Assembly: GCA_023052935.1 (NCBI GenBank)
Contig: CM041293.1
Location: 147,940,968 to 148,004,967, forward strand
DNA length: 64,000 bases
Reading direction: 5' to 3'
From: Piezodorus guildinii
Lineage: Eukaryota; Arthropoda; Insecta; Hemiptera; Pentatomidae
A program made the position numbers and the translations under genes. The notes beneath the pieces are model-generated. The model was not told the DNA's origin and did no database searches. It worked only from the letters and a program-made list of their open reading frames with translations. This document shows, one piece after another, positions 34,636 through 46,165 of this stretch (position 1 is its first letter; every line of letters starts with the position of its first letter).

Positions 34636-35100
34636 CTCCTAACGTTAGTTCCTAGCGATAAATATTATGTTGCAAAAAGTTTTCTCCACGAAATTTCTGA
34701 CGAGGAAGCTACCCTTAAAATTTTGATCGTCCAACAGAGATAGAGCTTGTTAAAAAATATTGGCAGAACGTGAAATTTTTCATTACAAATATATAACTCC
34801 TTAACAGTAGGTCCTAATTACAAATGTTATAAACGTAAATATCGTAAAATTTTCAATGCGAGCAACACCAATAAAGCTTGTTTGATAAAGAGCATGTCAA
34901 GAAAACTTTCATTGTTCATTCGAACCAATAACCTAAACGGTAGGTCCTAATTTTATATAAAAAAGATGGATACAAAGAATTCTATAAAACGTTTGATAAC
35001 AGTGGTAATACAGGAACAACAATAGGCTCCCTTAAAAAAATAAGGCTATTTATTTAACTATACTTGAAATGGTAAACGAATTCAAAATAAATAGATATCT
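34636..35100. repeat. Diverged modular repeat
   Basis: A motif of the form AACnnTAGnTCCTA occurs at 34641, 34803 and 34936, each followed by AT-rich sequence with 'caaatgttat'-like words. A block with 'gacgaggaagctaccc' and 'acagagatagagcttgt' has a counterpart near 53070-53125 ('tacgaggaaactgtc', 'acagagatagagcacgt'). Unknown family. Confidence 0.45.
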
Positions 35101-35240
35101 ATAAAAAAGAATTATTGATTGTCCAAAGAAGCTCTAACCTAACCTAACGTTTACGGAAGTATTCAAACACCAAAAATCGTGAGTGTCAAAAGAAACCAAC
35201 AGGCGCGATTAATAGAAATTTTTCTTATTAGTAAACTTTG

Positions 35241-35302
35241 GGTCACCTGTGGTGTAATGGCTATCATAACAGTCTTCTAGGAACAAGGTTGCGGATTCAA
35301 AA
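35241..35302 (+). repeat. SINE-1 head fragment
   Basis: GGTCACCTGTGGTGTAATGGC with A box and a decayed B box. It stops abruptly at a jockey-like LINE piece. Confidence 0.7.
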
Positions 35303-35317
35303 AAACACAAATTCTTC

Positions 35318-35545
35318 CCGTACCCAATCCTTAGAACCTAAAATACTTTGTAAGAACCTCAATGCTCCTTACTTTGTTACGAATAAACTCATCCATTATG
35401 ACCTTAATGTTCCGTATGTCTCTAATTTGGCCAGAACCAGATACCATTTATTTAATGGAAACACCATTTTATTCTAAATCAATAGTTTCAAATCATGCTT
35501 ACGGTTCTATTCTTGATAATTCTTCGAGGCGTCTGAAAAATAAAT
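35318..35545 (+). pseudogene. Jockey-like LINE fragment (family J)
   Basis: The plus-strand frame shows SRTQSLEPKILCKNLNAPYF, VTNKLIHYDLNVPYVSNLAR and TRYHLFNG, colinear with the minus-strand copies at 20.5 and 28.7 kb. The opposite orientation and small size indicate a truncated or rearranged piece. Confidence 0.75.
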
Positions 35546-35599
35546 TATAATGCTAAAATGTTTCTCCCGAATTTGTGGAATGTTATATGATATATTTTT

Positions 35600-36300
35600 T
35601 TTCTTTTTTTTACATGTATATCACTTCTTCTTCACACCTTCCACCTTCCTTCTACTCCAAAACTGTTTCATCTTCCTGGACTGTCCCTCTCGCTCTTCCT
35701 CAGTCCATTCTCTCCCTCTTCCCAACAAGAATCCTAATCTCTCTCATCTTTTCTCAAGAAAACTTTCATTCCAATCAATCTTTTTTCTTGATTTTTAGCC
35801 TCCTTTTATTTGTTTTGCGTATCCCTCTCCCCATCTTGTATAGCTGCAGACTTTGTCAAAAAAATTTCTCTTTTAGTATTTTACTATTCATTCTGACCAT
35901 ATGACTGTAGAACCTCAGTCTCCTGGTTCCGATTTTTTTCCAGATCCTCTGAATTCCAGTACATTTATTTATTAGATTTCGTGTATATCCCTCTTTTTTA
36001 GGTTTTCAGAATCATCCTGAGAATTTTGCTCTCAATCTTTAAGATTCCCCGCCTACTCGGAAGGCTGACTGTTTCTATAGCATACAGAATCACCGGTATT
36101 ACTACCGTACTGTACTGCATAATTTTTAGATTAGGGGGCAGATTTTTACAGCTGATTAAGTTTCTAATGGAGAAGTTCAGTCTTACCAGTCGGGTTATTC
36201 TTTCTTCTACTGATGGCCTCTCTGTTCCATTGCTACTTATTGTTTCTCATAGGTATCGAAACTTCGTAGTTACTTTTATTTACCCATATTTTGATTTATT
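35600..36300 (-). pseudogene. LINE endonuclease-RT C-terminus (same family as 9.4 kb)
   Basis: Minus-strand translation in broken frames gives IPVILYAIETVSLPS near 36060-36115 (the 'LPVLLYGxETW' position) and, near 35630-35720, WTEEEREGQSRKMKQFWSRR, the same basic tail as at 9.4 kb. Many stops between them. The overlapping plus-strand frames of 82-109 codons are low-complexity shadows. Confidence 0.7.
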
Positions 36301-36409
36301 TAAATGCAATTGTAAATTTTTATGAATACGTTTTAAAAACAAAAATTTCTTATCACAATTTCGTAACTACTAAGAATTAGAACGTAGAGAATAATTAGAG
36401 CTTTTTTTT

Positions 36410-36612
36410 TATTCTTAATTTTTCATTGTTTTTTTTATTTTATATTATTTTATTGTATGTATATGAAATTATTTATTTTCTATTTTATGTAATTTGACTA
36501 TTATTATTATTTTGTGTATATATTGTATGAATGTGGTCTCATATCAGTACTACTATTGTTCATTATGAAACAGATTCTAATAATTCTCAATAAATGAATA
36601 TTTAAAAAAAAA
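36410..36612 (+). repeat. LINE 3' UTR with poly-A (family K subtype)
   Basis: 'gtatgaatgtggtctcatat', 'aattctcaataaatga' and an A run at 36604-36614; the inverse of the pieces at 18.2 and 51.0 kb. Confidence 0.7.
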
Positions 36613-36739
36613 AATTCATAAATTAACGGATTAAGATACAATACAGTTTTCAACGACCTCTGATGTCAAACCTGTAAAATATAAGATGGTGAAAGCCTCT
36701 TGTTAAAAAATTCAAAAACAAGAAGCAGATCAAGGCTTA

Positions 36740-37549
36740 GTCAGATTCCTTGTCCGCATAGAGTGAAGAATATTGAGCAGCAACATAAATATCGTACCTG
36801 AGAAGAGCGGTTTTTAAATCGAAACTGAACTAAATGATTGTCTTTGATCGTTGTATATTAACTAAGCGACATAATAAATGATTGAGAAAGATATCAATAT
36901 CATACATGGATTCCATGACATTTAAGCTGGTAACCAGTCGTGGTTCCTAATTTGGAACAAGACGGCCGATCAAGTTGTCTGATGGGTAGTAAAAACATAT
37001 AAAGAACATCTTCCATAGTGATACGCGCTTGAAGAAACCAGGAATTGGTTTCAATCCTCAAGAACATTAATCTTGAATCTTTGGGAGGCAACTTCTCAAA
37101 CCAATAAGAGAGAGCTTGGACGCGCCACCATTGGACTTGCGATTCTTCTTTATCACACCACTTTATCAGATTATTCAGTGCATTAATTTTTACGAACAAT
37201 CAGGTTTTTATTATTTGAAAATATATTTTATTAAATACGTTATCGAATCCTAAAAGCTTTTTCGACTTCAACTCCGTTTTCGTAGTGTTTCTTTCATTTT
37301 TAGATATACTTGATGTATTTAATAATGTATGTCAAAAAATATCGCCTATGGCTACCTGGCATTCGGTGGATTGTTTTGTGGGCTTGAGATAAGATTGGAA
37401 ATACTTTTGAAATATTTTATTAGATTCATCTTGGGTGTTACAAAGCGCTCCAGCGTCTCCAAAAGGAATGCCGGGTAGAAGTGGCCTATTTCACTTTCTC
37501 GACCGCAATATTTTCTAGGATAATATATATTGCACACCTTGATAACCAA
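36740..37549 (-). other. Cluster of coding-like minus-strand segments
   Basis: Three segments with protein-like composition follow one another on the minus strand. 37549-37352 contains CGRESEIGHFYPAFLLETLE and KYFKSISNLISSPQNNPPNA, and ends at AATGCCAG/GTAGCC, a possible splice donor. 37190-36900 contains WWRVQALSYWFEKLPPKDSR and ITMEDVLYMFLLPIRQL. About 36825-36740 ends with LRYDIYVAAQYSSLYADKES and a stop. A clean acceptor for the middle segment is not visible. They may be exons of a host gene or an old coding relic; I cannot name the product. Confidence 0.3.
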
Positions 37550-37569
37550 AAATCAACCTTACATACATA

Positions 37570-38200
37570 CAATCCCTTGTTCATCTGTCCATTAGTTTAA
37601 CACGATATCCCAGTCCACTAACCTCCATATTCATCCTCACAGAACATCTTCCTTTCACAAATCCTTTACATTCCGTGTTACTTCGTTGTGGAATTCCTTA
37701 CCTACCTCTATACGCAAAGCATCATCTTTAACTTCATTTGAAAACAAATTATCCCACTATCTCCTTAGCCATCATTCTTTCGAATAAATGTTAACACCAA
37801 GTCGAAATAACGTTATTGCTCTTACTTAATATAAATCTATAGACCTCTATAAATGTGTAAATATAAATACTTTTTTATCTATAATTGTAATATATTAGTG
37901 AGGAGCATTTTTTTTTGTTTAAATTTTTGTATATCATTATTTTATACCTAAGTCATATAAGTATAAGTTCATATTGTTTTTTTTTTTACGCTAATATAAT
38001 TCTTAGGGGACCGAAAGCCCCAAAATGAAATTGGTGGAAGGGGGATTTCATTTACACAACGCTAGGTATTAATTGTTAATTAATCATCAAAAGTTATTGT
38101 ATGATTGTGATCTCAAATTATTATTATTGTTTACATTGAGAAAATTGTAATATATCTGATTAAAAAATGTTTAAAAAAATATATAGCAAAAGAATGCTTT
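37570..38200 (+). pseudogene. LINE C-terminus and 3' UTR (family K)
   Basis: One plus-strand frame reads SFHKSFTFRVTSLWNSLPTS, then IRKASSLTSFENKLSHYLLS and a stop near 37787, the standard 'LWNSLPxSIR' LINE ending. The 3' UTR follows, with 'ttaggggaccgaaagcccca' and 'aaattgtaatatatctgat' at the end. 5'-truncated; the RT core is absent. Confidence 0.8.
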
Positions 38201-38425
38201 GTCAATAATTACCCTTAAATTTGTATATATAATTTTATTTTGTTCTTTCATATGATATCGTTCCTGTTTTTTTTTTATATATTTTTAGATAATGCTGGTT
38301 AAATTTGTCACAGTAGAATGTTTTACAGTGGTGAAATATGATTGTAAAAAAAAAAAAAAAAGCAAAAAATAAAAGCGTTGGTTTGAAATAAATTACAATT
38401 TTCTTTATTATATCTTGAAAAGCTA

Positions 38426-38696
38426 TCATGTAGGTATCACCTCTGGTGTAGTGGCTAGCATAACGGCCTTCTATGACCTAGGTCATGGTATCAAACCTTG
38501 AAAAAGGCCCAAAGCTTTTTTTCCGGAAAGGATGTAAAGTGTTGGTCCAAATCCTGTGCGATGTTAGGTGCTCATTAAAGATCCCTATCCTAGTTAATTC
38601 TGTATTGGCGAAATTTAGGACTCCCACTGTAGAATTATCCGATTAGCCACAGTAGCATAAAGTGGCATTAAATGAAGCGACAAATAAACTCATGTA
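38426..38696 (+). mobile_element. SINE-1 copy 8, possible 7-bp target duplication
   Basis: Body about 38433-38689, with TCATGTA on both sides (38426-38432 and 38690-38696). The A-box region TGGTGTAGTGGCTAGCATAA is intact; the B box is decayed. Confidence 0.8.
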
Positions 38697-38720
38697 TAAA
38701 TAAAAGTTTACCGATTTCCA

Positions 38721-38721
<1 letters not shown>

Positions 38722-38789
<68 letters not shown>
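38722..38789. repeat. (TA)n microsatellite
   Basis: About 68 bp of pure TA repeat shortly after a SINE-1. Confidence 0.95.
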
Positions 38790-38793
<4 letters not shown>

Positions 38794-38794
38794 C

Positions 38795-39930
38795 AATGTT
38801 TTTAAATAAATACATTTTTAAAAAATCCTCTTTCGTCAGATACAAGGGTATTAAACTTTAGACACCTAAAGTGGTGCTTTAAAGGCCAAATCTGAGTCAG
38901 TGTCCACTTATCTGTAACTGCAACGGTTTGTGGGCTGTAATAGTTCGTATCACTTAAGCGCCAAGTCCTAGATATTACTACTTGATGAGGTCGTTACATT
39001 TCCTCGTTTTCATTATTTAAACTGTCAGACTTATCCCGAGTCTCTGGAACTCATCTCTCGAATCCACTGCGGACAAAGAGGGATTTTAATTCAGCTATTA
39101 AGGAAATTAGAGGTTTTTCAATAATTATATAAGCACTGCAGGTCAGAAGAGGTATAATTTGCTCCACTTATCATTCTCTCTAATAGAACAAATGTAGCGT
39201 TTATCTTATCTCGAAGCTCACTTACTGAAAACCTTGTCCGATATGATTCTACCTTTCACTGGGTAAACTAAAAAAAATACACCCGGTTTTTAAGAGCCAT
39301 TTTCTTTGATATTTTTAAGGTCGCGAGGATTTCAACTCTTAGATTGCCCAACGTATATGGGCATATGGATTTTTTTTTTTTTTTTACCTTTAATGAGGTA
39401 ATGTACGTAAAAAAAATAAAAGTGATGATCACTGGTCCTTTTACGTTTTTTTTTTTATACCATAACTGGAAACCCGTCCGCATAAGGATTTTTTATTTTT
39501 ATCGTGATATTAAAATATTTAAAAAATCTAGGTTTTTCCTGTATGCAGTATTTTTAAATATTAAGTCTAATAACTTTAGTTATAATACTAGTATTTTTGA
39601 AAGCAAATAATTTGGCAAGTGGATTCTAATAATATTTTTCTAGTTCTAAAAATAATTTTTTTCGTGGTTCTCAGTCTGTCCCGATTCAGGCAAATAGGAC
39701 AAGTTATCCTGCAGTTTACTAACCTATTCTAACTAGAATGGGAAGATGGAGATTAAGCCTATCACGATATAAATTGTAACCCGCTCAGAACGGCTTCGAA
39801 CCGGTGCGATTTGACTCCAGGTTTCTATAACTAACAATGTTATTTAATGGTTTTCTATTGTGTTGTATTATAGAAACACGATTAACATAAGCAAATCTAT
39901 TATTTAATTAAGATCGTCAATGGATTCACT
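38795..39930. other. No assignable feature
   Basis: AT-rich with T and A runs. The frames on both strands at 39268-39610 are low complexity. Confidence 0.45.
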
Positions 39931-39932
39931 AT

Positions 39933-40249
39933 CTCGAGGAATATTGTTTGTTTGTTTATTTATGTAACGTCACTTTATGCTACTGTGGCTAATCGGACGA
40001 TGGTACAGTAGAAGCCCAAAATTTCGCCAATCCAGCCTTTATCAGGAAAGTTGTCTTTAACGAGTACATGACATCGCAAAGACTCGGGACCACCTTTTAA
40101 CGTCCCCTCCGAAGGACGGCATAGCTAAGGATCTTTTACTCCTATTAAAAAATCCTAGGACCACTTGCGGGCTTGGGCCCGTGGCCTTTGGCATGGGAGG
40201 CTGTTATGCTAGCCAACCTGCTACAGATGAACCCTCCTCGAGGAATATT
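39933..40249 (-). mobile_element. SINE-1 copy 9 with 13-bp target duplication
   Basis: Body 39946-40236, flanked by CTCGAGGAATATT (39933-39945 and 40237-40249). All landmarks are present in minus orientation: the GTTTGTTTGTTTATT tail, 'gggaccaccttttaacgtcc', and the head TAGCATAACAGCC. Confidence 0.9.
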
Positions 40250-40305
40250 TAACCAGTATCAAGCCCAAGAAAGAATGAGAAAACTAGACTATTCAAAAAA
40301 ATTGT

Positions 40306-40552
40306 ATAGTGGCTAGCATAACAGCCTCCTATATCCAAGGTGGCTGGTTCAAATCTGGCAGATTGCCTTAGGATTTTTTCGTAGGACTAAAAAATTCTAA
40401 CATACTTCGGAGGCGCAAAAAGGTGGTCCCGAGTCTGTGCGATGTCAGATACTCATGAAACACTCACATCATAATTAAACCTGACTAGGCAAAATTTAGG
40501 AATCTCACTGTAGCATCCTCCGATCAGCCACAGTATCATTAAGTGCGTTGAA
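40306..40552 (+). repeat. SINE-1 copy 10
   Basis: A box GTATAGTGGCTAGCATAACA and B box GGTTCAAATCTGG. Only ~55 bp from copy 9 and in the opposite orientation, so the two form an inverted pair. Confidence 0.85.
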
Positions 40553-40559
40553 TGTTGAA

Positions 40560-42060
40560 ATATCAAACGCATCTAACTATAGTTCGACCGCGTCTTCTTT
40601 CTAACTAGAGGGTTTTGGAATCGCTGAATTTGTTTTAGTGTCTATTTAATTGAGTGGGTAAACAGTGGTCCGCCAAACATGAGTGTAGGACGCAATATGC
40701 TTTTGTAAACTAAGAGTTTTAATATTTTCTTTCATATATCTATTAAATTTTTTTTTGGAATGAAGCCTTTCGTCACTATTCCCAATGTACCAGTGTGAAA
40801 TAATTTAATACTACTAAAAAAAATAAAATGTCTAAATGAAAACCTGATTACGCCTCGTGGGAACCTGTGGTAACGTTCCATTTTGCTGTCTTACCAATGA
40901 CTACCTTTATCAGAGGTGAGAATCGATTTCCATATATCATTCCAAATTAAATGTCCACATCCAATTAGTGGACATTTGAGTAAGTTATCGATGATGCAAT
41001 GGCGAGGATTTTTGGTATTTTTCCAACAAAAAAAAAAACCTGTTTAGGGATTCCTCCCACCACGGTCGGGATGAGACTGGACCAGGGACCCTGACATTTG
41101 AAGAGACAAGGTGACCGAGAGAAGATTCTACCTAAATGTTAACCGTTAGCCTTCCAGCCCTATTTCTTTATGTCGCCGTCCGACCGGTGAATGGATTGCC
41201 AAGGGACCGCTCGTAAGGAGCACATCTTTACGTTTCGTGTTTACATTTCCAATGCTAATAGTCTGTCACTTATGATTAACTGAGATAGTCTTTGAATATC
41301 TTTCGAATCGTTTGCTAAATCGAAAGTCATACTTCCCGGAAGTAGTAAGAAATAGATTTACGAGTTTCTAAAGACCGTGAAAAGGACGATTTTTACTATT
41401 TCAAATTATATTCACGATTTGGATATTTTAACAACCGTTTTAATTTCTTTTCTTTCTTTTTTTTTCTGCAAAAGTTAAATTCGCAATTTTTAGTGAAATG
41501 ATCCAAAAAAACAGAGATATCTTGTCCCTTACGATACGATTCAAAATGGACAAACTCATACAACTTCAAAAACCTCTTGACCTCACTTAAGCACTTAAGC
41601 TTACGACTTAAGATACTGATTTACTGCAGTATCATACGGCCGGTACTGCAGTAGCATACGGTACTCCGATATTCGCAAGTATCACCCCTCATACAGCAAA
41701 GAAATTGCTCTCAGGAGGAAGAGGAAATCCTTAAGGGATATATTTTTAACATTCTTTCACTTTCTTTGGATAGTACCAAAGTCTCACAGCCACATGACAC
41801 AACCGGCCTAATGACTGTTTTATATAAAATGACTTTAGCTCTGTTTGTCAGGCCTCTGAAATTTAAGAGGCTTTCAAGAGCCTAATAGCACCTGTTTCAT
41901 CCAGCTACTCTTACCTGATATATATACACACACATAAACACACATATATACATATATATATATATTTACTTTCATTCATTATATTTGAGAAATAAATGTG
42001 TATCTGTATGCAAGTTAATCAGGTTATCCACAGCATTACTTGAGTCTTTAAAGCTGAAGC
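40560..42060. other. No assignable gene
   Basis: Mixed composition. 41040-41230 and 41580-41700 are more balanced, with a local partial repeat of 'actgcagtatcatacgg' / 'actgcagtagcatacggtac'. A TA/CA-rich tract sits at 41920-41965. Confidence 0.4.
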
Positions 42061-42066
42061 CACACT

Positions 42067-42507
42067 TCAGGGAACATTATAGTTTGCGAATGCCTTTTGT
42101 AAAGTTCTGCACTCCTCCACTATATGCTTCACCGTTAATGGGGTTCCACAGATCCGACATGTTGGTTGGTCCTCCTTTGTGATTAAATATCTGTGGGTTA
42201 AATTGGTACGGCCAATCCTCAGTCTTGTAATGACCACTTCTTCTCTTCTTTTACCTCTAACTGAGCTTGTCCACCGCTTCGTTGTTGTTTTAATATTTCG
42301 AAGTTTGTTGCTAAGCGGGATCTCCGCCCACATAGATTCCCAATTTTCTTTGATTCTGGCTATGATGTATTTTCCCACGTCACCCGGCTCGTACACTTGT
42401 AAAGGCGGGATACTCATTTGGGCTGATTCTTTAGCAGCTTTATCAGCTTTTTCATTCCCGGGTATACCATAATGTCCTGTAGTCCAGAGGAAATGCACGG
42501 TTTTCAA
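42067..42507 (-). pseudogene. LINE RNase H C-terminal part and CxxC tail
   Basis: A 146-codon minus-strand frame holds the end of a ribonuclease H domain, TTGHYGIPGNEKADKAAKES (the catalytic-site HxGIxGNExAD pattern), followed by a linker and, near the end, CRICGTPLTVKHIVEEC (C-x2-C-x7-H-x4-C). This order is typical of I-type, RNase H-bearing LINEs. The N-terminal half of RNase H is missing, because at about residue 1 it joins a different RT fragment. The frame is otherwise clean, which suggests moderate age. Confidence 0.85.
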
Positions 42508-42712
42508 CCCATTATATATCGTGCCATTAGAGTTTGGCAGAATAGCAGGTACTGCATATTCTAGGGTTAGGTTGAAAAGACTGGGATCTCCCTGCCTTAG
42601 GCCATCTTCAACTGTAAACTTTTCCGATAATGCTCATTGTACAATATCTTGACTTTACAGTATCTATCTGTCAGTGTCATCCTTGTTATCCATACTTGCT
42701 TTTTTAGTGCAC
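42508..42712 (-). pseudogene. LINE reverse transcriptase fragment, joined to RNase H
   Basis: Reading minus-strand from about 42712: LGALKKQVWITRMTLTDRYC, then after a frameshift SEKFTVEDGLRQGDPSLFNL, then LEYAVPAILPNSNGTIYNG. DGLRQGDP is the RT fingers/palm motif, and NGTIYNG normally lies shortly before the FADD box. FADD and the rest of the RT are absent; the reading continues directly into the RNase H frame at ~42507. Confidence 0.75.
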
Positions 42713-42719
42713 CTAGTTA

Positions 42720-43415
42720 TTAGAATTAATTGTCAGTTAAACCATACAATGTTGATAAAACCAATCCTCTTTCCCTGACCTAGTCGCATCAAAAGCAAAC
42801 TAGACTTCAGATCTTTTGCAAGCGTCCCATCTACGTTTCGTTCAAATTAAGAAATTCATCTCTCAAGAGTGCTTGATGTTGAATATCCTTTTAGTAATGT
42901 GTTTATTATCCATTCCGACATCTTTATTTTGCCATCCCACTAAATATATATAATCCCAATTAAATATTATTTACCAATTGCAGGTAGCGTTACTCAAGGT
43001 TAGCCTTACGATAATTATGACGAGAGATGGGAAACCCATTCTCAATACAATCCGGATTCCAAGGTCGGGGAGCCACCTCAATTCTCAACATGGCTCATCC
43101 TCCTTCGTCTAAATCTTTTACGCAATATCTGTTTTTCAAAATATTTCACAGTTGTACTTAAAATCTTTCTTCATGTAGCTGCCAAAAAAAAAAAAATTAT
43201 TGGACTTTAGTTCTGCAATTTTCTATTTCATCTCATGATTTTAAGGCAAATAATTTGATTTATAATTGATTCAACTATATATTAATTATTATATATCTTC
43301 TTTATTTTATTAATTATTATTATACTTATGCCTATATGAATTGACGTTGAATCACGTTCGTGATTTAATCAACTTTCTTGAGTACCGCATAATTCGCCTA
43401 TATTATACTTACAAT
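42720..43415. other. No assignable feature
   Basis: Mixed composition; no motif found. Confidence 0.4.
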
Positions 43416-43417
43416 CA

Positions 43418-44060
43418 TTTTTTACTTTCACTTTTCTATATATGAAATATATCATTATGGAGAGAATTGCTATCATTTAACTTTTCGAATTTAAGTTTTC
43501 AGCGGAAATAATCGTTTAAGGATCCTCTATAAAAAATGTTTACAAGACTAAAATTTCACATTTTAGAAGCGTATGGAGCTAAGATGATACAGCAACATTT
43601 TTCAAAATTTGCGAACCAACCAGAGCAACTTTATACCTAACATTTCGCACCTTTTTACGGTTTACTCAAAAACAGTTACAACGATTTGGATTAAATTCTT
43701 TGTATCGAATAGGCTAATAGGCTTAAATATCAAAAAAGTTTTATTTTAATTTAAATAGTCTGACAAACCTGAAACATTTTCCTTATTTAAGAACCTTTAA
43801 TTTATAGATTCTAAAAAAAACATATTATCTTATTAACATTGTTAAAAAAAAAAAAAAACCCGCTAAATATACAAGTTCAACGATTTCGATAACCAAATAA
43901 AGAAAAATAGAGCAATTTTTTTTTACAACGTGAGATTCATACATGACATACATGTAAAATATTCCTCTGGATTGCTCAAGATTTGCGAACAAATGTTCTA
44001 ATGTTCTAGTATAACAAAGTTGTGGAAGGTAATGAAAGTGACAGATAGGGCATAAACTTC
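43418..44060 (+). repeat. rep900 copy, diverged, right end lost
   Basis: Left end TTTTTTACTTTCACTTTTCTA, then diverged 'gtctgacaaacctgaaac' and 'gacatacatgtaaaatattc' landmarks. The right end fades near 44050 (GTAATGAAAGTGACAG). Confidence 0.7.
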
Positions 44061-44071
44061 AGTGGTTATTC

Positions 44072-44095
<24 letters not shown>
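44072..44095. repeat. (TA)n microsatellite
   Basis: 24 bp of TA repeat. Confidence 0.85.
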
Positions 44096-44099
<4 letters not shown>

Positions 44100-44102
<3 letters not shown>

Positions 44103-45950
44103 GTTATATTATATAATCTATAATATAATAAAAAAAATTATTTTCATATTTTTAATATTTTTATATGCCTTTTTAGTTTATTTTTTTTGTATACGTAATT
44201 ATCTGGACTTTATTTGTATTTAAGTTAAATGTTTGTGTTTGCATTATTAGTTTAGGGCTAAAATAACCTAAGTAGTTAAAAAGCCTTTATGTTACAAAAT
44301 AAATATATCTTTACTTTCTATATTTTCTTTTTCTTTCACATTAATTCTATTAAATATATGCATGAATTTTGTCTAGTGGAATTTTTATATAAATTTACTC
44401 AAGACATTCCAGGAACATTCGATAGAATGATTATTGCTCCCTTCCTCCTCCATTTTATTTCTATAACTATTATCTACTTCTAAAATAAAATAATAAAATG
44501 AAGCTAACTAATGAAAGTGTTGAAAACCTCATAAAATCACTCGTCTTGAATACCATGTAATCATAGCTACTAAACTCAAATAAACAAACAGGCCATAAAG
44601 CAAATTAAACGATGTAATAACCGACTCCTGACTGTGAATAAATAAACTGACAGTCGGCTAATAGTTATATATTGTCCCTCCTTAATTAAAATATATGTAT
44701 GTATAAAATATTATATATAAATGTACGGGCCACTAGATCCGCCTTATCCCTTCCTCTCTCATTTTTTTTTCTCTCTTTTAACGATTGCTTTGGCGTGTAG
44801 CTGTTACACAACAGATTAGTTTCTGTTCTTTTAAATTAGCAGATAACTATGTTATATCCTACATGTTTAGATCTTGTCGGGAAAAAGCAGACATTCCTAT
44901 AACTTAGGTCTTGTTCCAGAGGAATTTCTTTTTTTAATTTGTACACTCACTGATTTCCGCTCAGGAAATACCTGCCACTTTACGGCATAAATGATTCTTA
45001 GGTATCATTTAAACGTCTATCATTTTTAATTGTTTTTTTCTTTTTGTTCTTTTATATTTATTTATCAACATACAAAGTTTGGGCGACATCCTTATTTACA
45101 ATATGTTAAATATTTGAAAATCTGACCACTGCTCGAAAAAATGGAAAAATGCTACGAAGATTTTTACAGCCAATACAGCTCGTCACCTAAAATAAATATT
45201 TATTTATAAATTCATATTGTATTTTATAAAAGTTTACTTTTACAAAAACATGTATAAATAAATGCTCCTATAAACGATTGAGTTGAAGTTCTCAGAAAAT
45301 CATCAGACAGTTTAATGAGACGCGAATAAATTGTCAGCGATAAATGGATCATCACTATTCATTATTTTAACCGAAGTCTGACGTGGAATAGTTTATTCCT
45401 AGTCAACGCTTACTATTCACAGTTCGTTGGATTGTATTTTGCATTGACTTCCCATTCTCTGCGATAGAAAAATGCTAATAATCATTCCTAAATGGTATGA
45501 AAATTTAAAAATTGCGTCAACCTTAGGGTATTCGATCCGCTAGAATATTAATTAAGGAATACTATTGTAAGTTTTTTTTCTTATTGTCTTATATCTAGGA
45601 AGGTCAGTCACCCGAGCTATTTTTGGTATCAGCATCATTATAATTTCGATCGTAGTTATGTGACGTATATTTTTGTTAAACCGTCAGGTACTCTACACCT
45701 TCGTGAAATATATTTCCCTTTTATAAATAAATTCACAAGATCCAGTACTGCTCATAGTAAAAATATTTAGTTTTTTTTTTCTTTATTTATAATTTATTTT
45801 ATTTATTTATTTTTTTTACATAGCCTGCGTATACAACAACTGATATTTGATTTAGTTTTAAGTTTTTCAATATGTGTTGCTTTTCTAATGTTTATGTAAA
45901 GACTAAACCTTTAGTAGAATTTTTTCGTTTTACAAAACTTAGTAATTCAA
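44100..45950. other. No assignable feature
   Basis: 1.8 kb of AT-rich DNA. The only frame of note (44289-44483) has no motif. Confidence 0.5.
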
Positions 45951-45954
45951 AGTC

Positions 45955-46075
45955 ACGTAAAATGATAGTCCTGAGCCTGTAATCCTTGAAGACCACCATC
46001 CTAATTAAACCTGAATATACGAAATTTAGGATTCCCACTGTAGCATCATCCGATTAGCTACAGTAGTAAATGAAT
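45955..46075 (+). repeat. SINE-1 3' half
   Basis: Starts at 'gatagtcctgagcctgta' and runs to 'ctacagtagtaaatgaataa'; head absent. Confidence 0.75.
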
Positions 46076-46165
46076 AAAAATACTTTGAGTGATTTTAAAT
46101 TATTCGAGTTTTTTATTAAGTTTTTCCCTGGATTCATTGTTGTGTTTCTAAAGCAACACACAAAA

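Noticed and set aside
35125..35150. CCTAACCTAACG as interstitial telomeric (TTAGG)n.
   Set aside because: Only two units; the same word occurs by chance near 22290.
35550..35904. Plus-strand frames of 82 and 109 codons resembling a membrane protein.
   Set aside because: Low-complexity serine/leucine/phenylalanine shadows of the minus-strand LINE remnant.
42179..42472. 97-codon plus-strand frame.
   Set aside because: Antisense to the RNase H frame.
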